Below are positions 27,724 through 37,228 of a stretch of 64,000 bases of DNA, piece after piece. The translations under genes were made by a program, and so were the position numbers. Source of the stretch: Thalassotalea sp. HSM 43 (GTDB lineage Bacteria; Pseudomonadota; Gammaproteobacteria; Enterobacterales; Alteromonadaceae); NCBI RefSeq assembly GCF_004752005.1, contig NZ_CP038493.1, positions 1,760,302 through 1,824,301 of the forward strand, read 5' to 3'. The first letter of the stretch is position 1; the number at the start of each line of letters is the position of its first letter. Under the pieces are notes generated by a model that saw nothing but the letters and a program-made list of their open reading frames with translations, searched no databases and was not told the origin of the DNA.

Positions 27724-29175
27724 TTACGGCCTATTCCAGTTTACCTTGCTTAGTTTTTGCAAAAAGTTTTGAATCATCTCTTTATGGGCTGGATCGCCAG
27801 CCAAGTTATGCCATTCATTAGGATCTTGCAGTAAGTCGTATAACTCATGCTTGCCACTATCAACTTTGGTAAAACGATACTTCTCGGTGACCAATCCATG
27901 GGTACCTTTTGCAGCGGTATAGACGACATTGTCCCAAGCAACATGTTCGCCTTGCAACAAAGGGACTAAGCTTCTGCCATGTAAGTTTATAGTTTTGTTT
28001 GGAGTGCTGTTTGTCAGTTCCATTATCGTTGGATACAGATCGATATTTTGCACCAAGGTGTCAACCACTATGCCTGCTTTACTATTTTGCGTTTTAATCA
28101 TAAGTGGGCTACGCAAAGCAATATGAAATGGCGTGTTTTTACGCCATAAACCGTGATCTGTTAAATGATAACCGTGATCGCCCCAAACAATGATAATGGT
28201 ATTGTCATACAGGTCTTCATCTTTTAATGTCTGAATGATTTTACCCATTTGCGCATCAGCATAGCTGGTGCTGGCCATATAACCTCTGATAAGTTGTTGC
28301 GCAGTATTATCATCCACACCTTCGTTCCAACCAAAGTCGCGTGTTTTACTTTTGTACTTTGCGTTATCAAAAGCCTCTGGAGCACCAATAGGGTAAGGTG
28401 CCAGTTTGCCTGCATCTTGCGGATACATATCGAAGTATTTCTTCGGAGCAACCCAAGGCATATGTGGGCGTGAAAAGCCGGCTGAAATCATAAAGGGTTT
28501 ACTTTTATCACGTTTATTAACGATTAAATCGATAACCGAGCTCGCAGTTTGACCGTCGATAAGCAAGTCGTCAGGGCCGTCCACAGAGGCATACATCAAC
28601 GAGCCAGGGCCTGCCCCCTTGTCTTTATAAATTTTTATCTGATCTTGGCGACCGCCAATGTCGACGATTTTACTTTCTATATTAGGGCCGCCATCTTTGT
28701 ATTTCCCTTGCCAAAATTTACCAGCAATATCCCAAGACTTTTTCTCGCTACCAGGTACTTTGCCATGGTAGAGCTTACCTCGAGTTGCTGTCCAATAGCC
28801 GTTGTCTCTTAATACTCTTGGCCATGTCGTTTGCGCCTTGATCAGGTTCTGATGTTTGTTGTTTTTCCAATCCCCCTGCAAATCAAAACGCACACCGGTA
28901 AGCATCGCCGCGCGCGATGGGTTGCACAAAGGATAGTTAACGTAGGCACGATCAAATCTGACTGCATCTTGCGCAAACGCATCCAAGTTTGGCGTAATAG
29001 GTTCGGGTTCATTGTAGGCGCCAATAAGAGGCCGTAAGTCATCAAAAGCAATAAACAGAATATTGGGTTGTGTTTGCTTGCTCTCGGTGCTGGTCTCTGA
29101 AGCTTGCACGCTACCCCCTATGGCTATACTGCAACAGATGCTGAGGGTAAGTAATGTTTGCATAAAACTGTTCAT
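27724..29175 (-). CDS. S1 sulfatase, iduronate-2-sulfatase-like (S1_7-like)
   Basis: Predicted exported sulfate-ester hydrolase of 483 residues. The signal peptide covers about residues 1-25. The fold begins NILFIAFDDLRPLIGAY, with the formylglycine cysteine Cys84 in YPLCNPSRAAMLTG. GFSRPHMPWVAPKKY and IIVWGDHGYHLTDHG give further active-site His/Asp residues. The DDLRP opening and CNPSR motif are typical of the iduronate-2-sulfatase-like group (SulfAtlas S1_7), which also includes algal-galactan sulfatases; assignment is by resemblance only. It follows the sulfatase at 29187 by 11 bases in the same operon and precedes the DUF1800 gene. It is clearly diverged from the other sulfatases here, so a different sulfate position is likely. 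Confidence 0.92.
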   Translation of the reverse strand: MNSFMQTLLTLSICCSIAIGGSVQASETSTESKQTQPNILFIAFDDLRPLIGAYNEPEPITPNLDAFAQDAVRFDRAYVNYPLCNPSRAAMLTGVRFDLQGDWKNNKHQNLIKAQTTWPRVLRDNGYWTATRGKLYHGKVPGSEKKSWDIAGKFWQGKYKDGGPNIESKIVDIGGRQDQIKIYKDKGAGPGSLMYASVDGPDDLLIDGQTASSVIDLIVNKRDKSKPFMISAGFSRPHMPWVAPKKYFDMYPQDAGKLAPYPIGAPEAFDNAKYKSKTRDFGWNEGVDDNTAQQLIRGYMASTSYADAQMGKIIQTLKDEDLYDNTIIIVWGDHGYHLTDHGLWRKNTPFHIALRSPLMIKTQNSKAGIVVDTLVQNIDLYPTIMELTNSTPNKTINLHGRSLVPLLQGEHVAWDNVVYTAAKGTHGLVTEKYRFTKVDSGKHELYDLLQDPNEWHNLAGDPAHKEMIQNFLQKLSKVNWNRP

Positions 29176-29186
29176 AACGCGCCCTG

Positions 29187-31121
29187 TTATACCTTGATTT
29201 TTCCGCTGATATACAACCAGCGCTCATATATCCAAGAATCGATTTTAAAGCTATCGCTGCCACGAACAGGAGGCTTTAACGTCATCGATGTCGGGACAGT
29301 AAACGTTTCGCCGGTTTGCTCAAAAACAAAAGCGGCAATATTTAGCAGTTCAACCTGTACCAATGGGTTTGGCTCGTGGCTGATCAATTTTGTTAGCTCA
29401 CTGACAGAATCCACTTGTTGTTGTAGAGTGAGAAATTCAATCGCACGGGCTTTTATTAAAACATGCGATGAATTTGTCAACACGTGTTGTACTAAGGTAG
29501 TTTGTTCAGAAGCTTGAGAGCCAAAAGAGCTAAGACTGATAAGACTCCAAATCTTTTGCGCATCAGTGCCGGTGTTTAGGTAATTAACGAGTTTGGCTTG
29601 CACGTCTTTGTATGGCTGTAATTGCAAATCGGCAATGGCGATAAGCTGTTCAATGTTCGGCTGTTGCGCCTGCCCCCATTCAAAGGCCTTGCCTTTACTT
29701 TGTGCTAACCACATCGATTCTGGTAAAAAACCCAAATCAGGCAAGTTTATCAATCTGTGCCGTAATTTCGTTCGCATCGCCAGCAAGGTATTTTGGTAGG
29801 CTTCATCGGTCGCCAGATTATTGGTTTCATAAGGGTCGGCTTCAATATCGTATAATGACTCTGTGCCCGACAACTCAAAAAACGCGCTTTGCGCAGCATT
29901 TAATTTACCTTCGCGATACAGTTGCTTCCATTGTTTAAAGGCGTGTTGTCGATAACGATAATAGGCATACAAACTGTCGCTGTAATACGGTTGATAATGG
30001 CGAATGTATTTATATTTACCAATACGGATTGAACGCACTAAGTCAGATTTTTCATCAAAACGATCAGCGTGTGAAAACGTATTGTTACGTTTATTTAGTT
30101 GCTGCAAACTGAGATCTTTCGCTAAAAAAGATTGACCGTCCATTTGCTTTTCTGCATCTAAACCCGCCAGTGATAACATGGTCGGGGCAAAATCGATAAA
30201 ACTAACAAAGCCGTCAACTCGAGTGTTTTCGCTCGCTAAACCCTTGCCAACTAAATACTTAAAGTTTTCCGGTACTCGTACCACTAAAGGTACATGCAAA
30301 CCACGGTCAAAAAGATATCCCTTACTACCGGGCAACACGCCGCCATGATCACCGAAATAGAAAATAAAAGTGTTTTCCAATTCTCCGTCTTGTTCAAGTT
30401 GTTTAATGACCGCGCCCATTTGCGCATCTGCGGTTTTATGGTTATCTAATGTGCGAGCCATAGTGTATCTAAACAACTCGGTATCTGGGTAGATTGGCGC
30501 TAAGCGGACCTGTTTTGGATCGTGTTTGGTCTTGCGGTTTTGTACTTGGCCTTTATTAAAGTGCAGCTTACCTTCATGGGTAATTCCAAAGGTTTGCACA
30601 TGAAAAAATGACTGTTCCGGTTGACGATTTCGCCAGCTTGCTGTTTTTGATGACTCATCCCACAGCTTATCCTGTGCGATAAAATTGTAATCGGTTTTAG
30701 CACGGTTTGTGGTGTAGTAGCCCGCATCTCGTAGTAATTCATTAAAGGTTTTAAAACCCTGCGGTAACGATACCTCTTGATAACCACGATGATGCAAGGT
30801 ACCAAGTTTCGGCCCATAAATGCCAGTTGCCAATGTTGTTCGTGCCGTTGAGCACACCGGTGCATTGGAAAACGCATTATTAAAGGTCAAGCCTTGTGAC
30901 GCAAGCTTTTCCACCGTCGGCATACTGGTTCCGGCATCATCGTAAAGCTTTAAGTAATGCTTAGAGTTATCTTCGGTAATAAGCCAAAGGATATTTGGCT
31001 TTTTTTCTGGTTTGCTTTGTGCAACTGTTGATTCGGCATGCACAAGACCGGCACTAAGTGCGCTACTCAGTACTAACGAGACTGTTAGAAACTTTGCTAT
31101 CAATAAGTTAAATCTATTCAC
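29187..31121 (-). CDS. Sulfatase with a non-canonical CSTAR formylglycine motif, HEAT-like C-terminus
   Basis: Predicted exported sulfatase of 644 residues, starting at the GTG at 31121. The signal peptide covers about residues 1-29. The fold starts PNILWLITEDNSKHYL, so the second metal aspartate of the usual DD pair is replaced (E-D-N). The modification motif is Cys90 in APVCSTARTTLATG: threonine stands where proline or alanine is usual in CxPxR/CxAxR. YFGDHGGVLPGSKGY and RVPLVVRVPE-type text show the rest of the site is kept. After the sulfatase domain, about residues 500-620 look like HEAT-type helices (IWSLISLSSFGSQ, LIKARAIEFLTLQQ). It lies between the GH2 and S1_7-like genes of the operon, with 17- and 11-base gaps. 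The enzyme is likely active, but its maturation and substrate are uncertain. Confidence 0.88.
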   Translation of the reverse strand: MNRFNLLIAKFLTVSLVLSSALSAGLVHAESTVAQSKPEKKPNILWLITEDNSKHYLKLYDDAGTSMPTVEKLASQGLTFNNAFSNAPVCSTARTTLATGIYGPKLGTLHHRGYQEVSLPQGFKTFNELLRDAGYYTTNRAKTDYNFIAQDKLWDESSKTASWRNRQPEQSFFHVQTFGITHEGKLHFNKGQVQNRKTKHDPKQVRLAPIYPDTELFRYTMARTLDNHKTADAQMGAVIKQLEQDGELENTFIFYFGDHGGVLPGSKGYLFDRGLHVPLVVRVPENFKYLVGKGLASENTRVDGFVSFIDFAPTMLSLAGLDAEKQMDGQSFLAKDLSLQQLNKRNNTFSHADRFDEKSDLVRSIRIGKYKYIRHYQPYYSDSLYAYYRYRQHAFKQWKQLYREGKLNAAQSAFFELSGTESLYDIEADPYETNNLATDEAYQNTLLAMRTKLRHRLINLPDLGFLPESMWLAQSKGKAFEWGQAQQPNIEQLIAIADLQLQPYKDVQAKLVNYLNTGTDAQKIWSLISLSSFGSQASEQTTLVQHVLTNSSHVLIKARAIEFLTLQQQVDSVSELTKLISHEPNPLVQVELLNIAAFVFEQTGETFTVPTSMTLKPPVRGSDSFKIDSWIYERWLYISGKIKV

Positions 31122-31138
31122 CGTACCTGCCTTGCTGA

Positions 31139-33622
31139 TTATTGAGCTTGTATGCGAATAGGATTCGCCGTTAATTCTTTGCTGAATGCACTCACTGTAA
31201 TGTCACCGCTTTGCCCTTGTTTACTGCGAATAACTAACAAGGCTTTACCATTAAAAGCGCGGCGGTAGTTAGCAATAAACGGCTCCGTTGTTGCAGAGTC
31301 ACCATTACCTACAGCAGCAATGGTTGCTGGGCCATCAACTTTAAAGTGAATTAAGTTATCTGCATCAGGCACTAAATTACCATTGGCATCGACAACATCG
31401 ACGGTAATAAACGATAAATCATCACCATCGGCGTCAATCACCACTCGATCGGCGCTGAGCACAACATTCGATGCAGGACCTGCCGTATGAATCTGTTTTT
31501 CCGCCACCATTTTGCCTTGGCTGTAGGCAACCACTCTAATATCGCCAGGCTGATATTCGACTTGCCACTGCAAACGATACGGTGAATCAAAATATTGCAT
31601 TTGCTTTTGATAACGTAAACTCACTGGAATGCGTACCGTATCGACACCTTTTACCTTCTTGCCCATAGACTTGCCATTGACAAATAATTCAACTTCTTCG
31701 GCGTTGCTATAGGCGACAACGGGGATAGTTTCGCCAATTCGATTTGGCCAATTCCAGTGTGGTAATACATGAACCATTGGGGTTTGTGTCCATTGGCTTT
31801 GATACATGTAAAACCTGTCTTTAGCAAAGCCCGCTAAATCGACCGCACCAAATGATGAACTGCGCGCTGGCCAATCTTGGTTCCAATAAAACTTATCACC
31901 ATGATCACGACCGCCATAAGGAGTAGGCTCGCCAATATAGTCAAAACCGGTCCAAATATACTCGCCCATAACCGATGGGTTTTGAGCTAAATAGTGCCAT
32001 TCAATGTCAGGAATATAAGCCCAATATGGAGCGTAATTATCGTAGCTTGAAACGTATTTAGTTGGGTGTTTTTCGATAGGTTTTACCGGGAAATGATATT
32101 CGCCACGGGTACTCACAACAGAAGAGGTTTCAGTACCTAACACGGGTTTACCTTGATATAGATCGATGATATCAGCGTATTCAGTTGCCTTGTAATTTAA
32201 GCCAACGATATCAATTTCTTCGGCAATTTTGCTTTTCACAAAATGCGGATAGTCACTTAATCCTGCCGTCACCAAGCGTGTCGGATCGGCTTTTTTAACA
32301 ATGTTGGTTAACCGCTTAGCATATTTCCAACCGTCTTTTTTCTTTTGCTCATAGATTTCATTGCCTATGCTCCACATAATTACCGACGGGTTATTGCGAT
32401 GGATTTTTACCATGTCGGTTAAATCGCGTTCTGACCATTGGTTATAGTATTTATGGTAGCCATTAACCACCGTTGCTTTCGGCTTTTTCCAGGTATCAAA
32501 CGCTTCGACTTGCAGCAAAATTCCCATTTTATCCGCTAGCTCGACCAATTCTGGTGATGGTGGGTTATGAGCTGTACGCACCGAGTTTACACCCATGTTT
32601 TGCATAATCTGCAATTTACGTTCAATTGCTCTGGTATTGGCAACAGCACCTAATGGGCCATTATCATGATGCAAGCATACCCCTTGAATTTGCACTCGAC
32701 GGCCGTTTAACCAAAAGCCATCGTCAGCTTTAAATTCGATAGTGCGAATGCCTAGCGGATTAAGCTCTGAATCAACCACCTCCCCCTTATTTAACAAGCT
32801 TGTTTTTACTTGATAACGGTATGGGTTTTCGACATCCCAACGAATCGGCTTGTCGATATTTAAGCTAAGCTCAGTAACACCATTGGTGGTAATACTGGAT
32901 AATTTTTTGACCTTTTTACTGACGATTACGCCCTTGGCATTGAGTATTTCAACAGCAAGTTTTAGATCCTCGTTTTCGCCATGAACATGGGTCGAAATAA
33001 CGACACTGGCTTGTTCATCGCTGACCTTAGGCGTGCTTATTTGTGTTGACCATTGTTCGATGTGATCAGGGTTATTAAATTCAATCCAAGTATTGCGGTA
33101 TATTCCAGAGCCTGAATACCAACGAGCAGCATAATTTTCTGGCGCAACTTTAACCGCAACAACGTTTTCTTTACCTGGAGCATTTAGATGCTCACTGATT
33201 TCGTAATTAAAGCCGATATAGCCAAATGGACGTTTGCCAACCAAGGTGCCGTTGACAAAAACTTCACTATTGGCCATTACACCATCAAATGTTAAGTGAA
33301 CTAACTTGCCTTTGGCCTGCTCCGGCAGGGTAAATGATTTGCGATACCACGCTGTACCAAAAACCGGTAAGCCACCATTACGAGCGCTGTATTTCTTGGA
33401 AAACGGTCCTTCGATGGCCCAGTCGTGAGGCAAATCTAAAACACGCCATTGTGCATCGTTAAAATCACTTTGATGTGCGCCTTCAATGTCGCCTTTGGCA
33501 AACTGCCATTGCGCATTAAAGCTTTGTTTATCTAATGAATAGCTAAGGGTATTGGCCATTGATGATAATGACATCAAAGCGGCACTTAGCAAGACAAATG
33601 GTTTAAACATGGTTTTCATCAT
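31139..33622 (-). CDS. GH2 beta-galactosidase-like enzyme, exported
   Basis: An 827-residue GH2 glycosidase for terminal beta-galactose-type residues, acting in the periplasm or outside. The signal peptide covers residues 1-24. The sugar-binding domain (LPHDWAIEGPF, TFDGVMANSEVFVNG, WYSGSGIYRNTW), an immunoglobulin-like domain and the TIM barrel (VRTAHNPPSPELVELADKMG) are in normal order. The acid/base is Glu422 in WSIGNEIYE and the nucleophile is Glu498 in VLGTETSSVVSTRG. After the barrel come a DUF4982-like beta-domain and a C-terminal Ig-like domain with VDVVDANGNLVPDADN, as in many Bacteroidetes and marine GH2 enzymes. It is 3 bases from the upstream sulfatase gene and is a paralogue of the GH2 at 38824-41319. 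The exact glycosidic specificity is unknown. Confidence 0.92.
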   Translation of the reverse strand: MMKTMFKPFVLLSAALMSLSSMANTLSYSLDKQSFNAQWQFAKGDIEGAHQSDFNDAQWRVLDLPHDWAIEGPFSKKYSARNGGLPVFGTAWYRKSFTLPEQAKGKLVHLTFDGVMANSEVFVNGTLVGKRPFGYIGFNYEISEHLNAPGKENVVAVKVAPENYAARWYSGSGIYRNTWIEFNNPDHIEQWSTQISTPKVSDEQASVVISTHVHGENEDLKLAVEILNAKGVIVSKKVKKLSSITTNGVTELSLNIDKPIRWDVENPYRYQVKTSLLNKGEVVDSELNPLGIRTIEFKADDGFWLNGRRVQIQGVCLHHDNGPLGAVANTRAIERKLQIMQNMGVNSVRTAHNPPSPELVELADKMGILLQVEAFDTWKKPKATVVNGYHKYYNQWSERDLTDMVKIHRNNPSVIMWSIGNEIYEQKKKDGWKYAKRLTNIVKKADPTRLVTAGLSDYPHFVKSKIAEEIDIVGLNYKATEYADIIDLYQGKPVLGTETSSVVSTRGEYHFPVKPIEKHPTKYVSSYDNYAPYWAYIPDIEWHYLAQNPSVMGEYIWTGFDYIGEPTPYGGRDHGDKFYWNQDWPARSSSFGAVDLAGFAKDRFYMYQSQWTQTPMVHVLPHWNWPNRIGETIPVVAYSNAEEVELFVNGKSMGKKVKGVDTVRIPVSLRYQKQMQYFDSPYRLQWQVEYQPGDIRVVAYSQGKMVAEKQIHTAGPASNVVLSADRVVIDADGDDLSFITVDVVDANGNLVPDADNLIHFKVDGPATIAAVGNGDSATTEPFIANYRRAFNGKALLVIRSKQGQSGDITVSAFSKELTANPIRIQAQ

Positions 33623-33625
33623 TGA

Positions 33626-35119
33626 TTAGCTCTTATTGTTTTTATTTTTCTTTTTCCAAGGATTTGGCAGCTTTTTCAAGGTAAACTCTGGGTGCGGTGT
33701 ACGAGATGCCTCAATTTGTTTGGCCAATTGGGTGACGATGTCAGGGTGCTGCTTAGCGATATTGTTTGTCTCACCAATATCCTTGGCAAGATTATAAAGC
33801 TCTAACGGTTTATTATAACGCTTTACTAACTTCCAATCGCCATGCCTAATGGCTTGCAGTGGGCCTTCACGCTCATTAAACTCCCAGTACAAGTAATCAT
33901 GCTGCAGCTGTTTGCCATCACCTAACAAGGTATTGGCCATAGAAATACCATCGTTTTTAGGGCACTGTTTAGCACCCGCGAAATCGCAAAATGTCGACAT
34001 CATGTCCCACATTGCCGACACGTGATCAGACTCACTATTGGCGGCAATTTTTCCAGGCCAACGGGCGATAAATGGCACCCGAATACCGCCTTCGTATAAA
34101 TCACGTTTACGACCTTTTAACGCTCCGTTACTGTCGAAAAAACCCCGATCGTATTCATGACCATTATCACTGCTAAAGATAACCAGTGTGTTATTAGCCA
34201 AGCCATGCTGTTCTAGGGTTTGCATTAATTTGCCAATATCATCATCCATGCGCGATATCATCCCTGCGTAAGTGGTGTTGCCTTCGGCATCATTGCGATA
34301 GTGGCCTTGGGTATCCATTTCACGTTTTGGCCAACCTAGATCTAAATACTGCTGTTTAGAGTCTTCTGGCACCGTAAGTGCTAAATGAGGAATGGTGTAC
34401 GAAAGGTAGAGAAAAAATGGTTGCTCAGCGTCTTGTTGCGCAACATATTCAAGCGCTTTATCAGTGAATAAGTCGTGAATATAGACCCCTTCATTATTTA
34501 AGTAGTCGTTGTCTTCAAGAACAAAAGGTTGGTTGTTTTCAAATAAACGATGCCAGTAATAATGATGCGCATCTAAATGTGCTTTTAGACCATAAAAGTA
34601 ATCGAAACCTTGCTGATTTGGCATCGCTGGTAAATGCGCATTATTGTCCTCTTTGGCTTCCGATAAACCCCACTTACCGATCACCGCGGTTTTATAACCG
34701 TTATCTTTAAGCATTTCGGCAATAGTGATGTCTTGCGGCTTTAGATCAACCGGCGTACCACTATTAGTCCATGCTGGATTGCCACGAATAGGACTGTGTC
34801 CCGTATGCAACCCCGTGAGTAAGCTGGCACGAGAAGGTCCACACACCGTTGATCCAGCATAATGCTGGGTAAAGCGCATGCCTTGATGCGCTAATGCATC
34901 CAAATTTGGTGTTTTGGTTTTGCGTTGACCGTAGGAGCCGAGATCACCATAGCCCATATCATCAGCAAGAATGTAGATGATATTGGGAGGAGTTGCTGAC
35001 GTTGCATTTTCTCTCGAATCGCTTGTCGGTTGTTCAGCAACACAGCCAGTGCAAACAGTAACAAGGCTAAGTTGTGCTAAAGTCATTATTGCTTTTCTGG
35101 TTAGCATTTTCATAATCAA
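33626..35119 (-). CDS. S1 sulfatase, predicted lipoprotein, basic C-terminus
   Basis: Predicted envelope sulfatase of 497 residues. The N-terminus is hydrophobic and ends VCTGC (Cys26), a non-ideal lipobox with Cys at -3. The fold begins NIIYILADDMGYGDLGSYG, the formylglycine cysteine is Cys93 in STVCGPSRASLLTG, and VIGKWGL, YTIPHLAL and IFSSDNGHEYDRGFF give the other active-site motifs. The C-terminal tail is basic (PWKKKNKNNKS). It is a paralogue of the sulfatase at 37229-38812 (same TQHYAGSTVC text), and each is beside a GH2 gene, suggesting duplication of an S1-GH2 module. Probably cotranscribed with the GH2 gene 3 bases downstream. A 151-base gap with a hairpin separates it from the GH-A gene upstream. 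Confidence 0.92.
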   Translation of the reverse strand: MIMKMLTRKAIMTLAQLSLVTVCTGCVAEQPTSDSRENATSATPPNIIYILADDMGYGDLGSYGQRKTKTPNLDALAHQGMRFTQHYAGSTVCGPSRASLLTGLHTGHSPIRGNPAWTNSGTPVDLKPQDITIAEMLKDNGYKTAVIGKWGLSEAKEDNNAHLPAMPNQQGFDYFYGLKAHLDAHHYYWHRLFENNQPFVLEDNDYLNNEGVYIHDLFTDKALEYVAQQDAEQPFFLYLSYTIPHLALTVPEDSKQQYLDLGWPKREMDTQGHYRNDAEGNTTYAGMISRMDDDIGKLMQTLEQHGLANNTLVIFSSDNGHEYDRGFFDSNGALKGRKRDLYEGGIRVPFIARWPGKIAANSESDHVSAMWDMMSTFCDFAGAKQCPKNDGISMANTLLGDGKQLQHDYLYWEFNEREGPLQAIRHGDWKLVKRYNKPLELYNLAKDIGETNNIAKQHPDIVTQLAKQIEASRTPHPEFTLKKLPNPWKKKNKNNKS

Positions 35120-35235
35120 CCAAGGTTTTAATTTTTATTGTATGAATTATATGATAAATAAAAGTGGCCGTGAAATACAGAATATTTACGATTAATTTAC
35201 TTAAACTAAATAATGCCAGAAAATGAAAGAAACAG

Positions 35236-35258
35236 CAGCCTGATCGAGTGTCAGGCTG
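35236..35258 (-). terminator. Hairpin after the GH-A gene at 35271-37202
   Basis: A perfect 8-bp stem (CAGCCTGA / TCAGGCTG) with a 7-base loop, followed on the minus strand by CTGTTTCTTTCATTTT. It lies 12 bases past the GH-A stop and may terminate or attenuate before the next sulfatase gene. Confidence 0.6.
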
Positions 35259-35270
35259 GTCGGTAGCAGC

Positions 35271-37202
35271 TTATTGTGCCTTAAGCTTTATGATGGTTAG
35301 CGATAGTGGTGATAGTTGCATCTGCAACTGCTGGCGATTACTCAGTTTTTTATCACCTTTAAGCTCATCAAAATATACTGTCGGGAACTCATCTTCAGGA
35401 TGTTCGCCGGTATACACCCATTGCTGAAATTGACCGTCGTGATTGAAATCAGTTAAATCTATTTGCACAGCTTCAGCGTGGTAATTTTTATTAATTAAGG
35501 CGATAGACATTTGGCTTTTATCCTTAGACAGCGTCGCATAACTGCGCACAAAGCCATGTTTTTCCGGCAATTGTATAACCTCAGATAAACTGTGATTATT
35601 GATGAGTTTAATCACTTCGCCAATCGGCGTAAGCGTATTCTCTGCAGTGTTATTCAATGAGTTTGCTAGCAAGCCATGAAAACCACCAAACTCACCGTCC
35701 CAAGAACTGTGCGTATTCCAATGAATCATATGGCTGACATTTTTAAAGTTATGCGTGGTTAACGTCATCTCAGCAAACAGCAAAGACTTCCAAAGATCAT
35801 TCGCATAATTCATGCCTTGATCGATATGAGCCTCGTCAGCATTAGCATACAATTTGGGCTTTTTGTCTAAGTCGACGATGTTAAATTGCTCGCCCTTATT
35901 GGCCTTGCTGGCCGACAAATTAAAGCGGTTGTTGTCGTAATTAAACGCGATAAAACGATTAGCAAATGCCACTGACTTAACTCGATAATGCTCTTTGCCG
36001 GCTTTTATAATTTGAAAACGTGCTTTGTCGCTGAAAGTCTCAGCAATCTGCAACTCACTGTCGGCATTTTCGCCCGCCGTAATAAAACAGCCATCACATC
36101 CATAAGGACGTAAGACAAAATCGCCATCTTTCAACAGCTTAATATGAATCGCATGATTATTAATGCCCTTGCCCCAGTATTTGGTAACAAAGGTTTTGTC
36201 TGCACTCAATATCATCGACGCGTTACTGTTTTTCTGTGCCGATCGAAATAAGGCATAACCTTTTGGCTTGCTTTCAGGATAGTCGCCACCGGTGACACCA
36301 TACTCAGTAATGATCAGCGGTACCTGTTTGTGATGTGTACTGTTGTCTGCGTAGCGTTGCAGTTTATCAATTTTGCTGGTTATCTTGCCGTTGTAATTGC
36401 GCCATCTGAGATATGATTCAGACCAAGCACGGCCAAATAAGTATTGATGCGGTGATAAAAAATCGATGTATTGACCGATATCTTCATTATTGAGCGCTTC
36501 GGCTATCCAATTGCTGCGGCCATCTTCGCCAAAACCGATGTGGATACTCGGGTCAACTTGCTTCATCGCCTGAGCAATTTCAACAAAGTGTTTAAAGTAG
36601 GTGCTTTTATCGACATGCATGGCAACTTCATTGCCCAATTGCCAGTATTTGATATTGTAATTTCGGGTAATATTAGCGTAGCGAACCCATTCAATGGCGT
36701 GCTGTTTCAAGTCATCAAAATCAACGACGCTGTCGCTTTTTTGCCAGCCCAGCATATTAACCATGACCAACGGCTCTATTTGTAAAGACTGGCAATAGCG
36801 CACAAACTCGTCGAAATCGAGCGACTTTTTAAAATATCCTTTATCATCAACCGCCCAAGGATAATTTCCAGGGGCCGTACCGCGACTGACGACTCTTGGT
36901 GTTAAGCCGTCAGCGCCATCGTTAAATGGTGCATCTGTGAATAGATAATTATCCGCTAAATGGCCATAAGGAAAACGCAGCATACCAAGTTTCATCTCGC
37001 CAATGCGCTGTTGCATGCTCACTTTACGTGGCCAATGTGTATCTGAACTCATTAAAAAGTTTACATTCTCACCTACCAGAGGTTGCTGCAAACTTTTGAC
37101 GATTTTTGTCGTGTTAATTTCGATACGTTGTTTGCCAACACTTGCCGTACTATGGCCTGCCACAAACAACAACACCAGAGGTAACAAGCGTAACTGCTTC
37201 AT
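35271..37202 (-). CDS. Clan GH-A glycosidase with an inserted beta-trefoil-like domain
   Basis: A 643-residue exported glycosidase (signal peptide about 1-21). The barrel shows GMLRFPYGHLADN near residue 73, the acid/base pair Asn191-Glu192 in YWQLGNEVAMH, SPHQYLFG near 250 and a nucleophile candidate Glu300 in LIITEYGVTGGD. Between this strand-7 motif and the probable strand 8 (VSHMIHWNTHSSWDGEFGG, about 489-507) sits an extra domain of about 130 residues. It has fascin/ricin-like beta-trefoil text: DFVLRPYGCDGCFITAGEN, HYRVKSVAFANRFIAFNYD and FNLSASKANKGEQFNIVDL. After strand 8 comes a C-terminal beta-sandwich. The fold is nearest GH51/GH39-like enzymes, but no CAZy family can be named. It lies in the main operon between two sulfatases. 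The insert may bind sugar beside the active site. Confidence 0.8.
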   Translation of the reverse strand: MKQLRLLPLVLLFVAGHSTASVGKQRIEINTTKIVKSLQQPLVGENVNFLMSSDTHWPRKVSMQQRIGEMKLGMLRFPYGHLADNYLFTDAPFNDGADGLTPRVVSRGTAPGNYPWAVDDKGYFKKSLDFDEFVRYCQSLQIEPLVMVNMLGWQKSDSVVDFDDLKQHAIEWVRYANITRNYNIKYWQLGNEVAMHVDKSTYFKHFVEIAQAMKQVDPSIHIGFGEDGRSNWIAEALNNEDIGQYIDFLSPHQYLFGRAWSESYLRWRNYNGKITSKIDKLQRYADNSTHHKQVPLIITEYGVTGGDYPESKPKGYALFRSAQKNSNASMILSADKTFVTKYWGKGINNHAIHIKLLKDGDFVLRPYGCDGCFITAGENADSELQIAETFSDKARFQIIKAGKEHYRVKSVAFANRFIAFNYDNNRFNLSASKANKGEQFNIVDLDKKPKLYANADEAHIDQGMNYANDLWKSLLFAEMTLTTHNFKNVSHMIHWNTHSSWDGEFGGFHGLLANSLNNTAENTLTPIGEVIKLINNHSLSEVIQLPEKHGFVRSYATLSKDKSQMSIALINKNYHAEAVQIDLTDFNHDGQFQQWVYTGEHPEDEFPTVYFDELKGDKKLSNRQQLQMQLSPLSLTIIKLKAQ

Positions 37203-37228
37203 CTAAGTCTCCACTGTAAAAAATGTCG

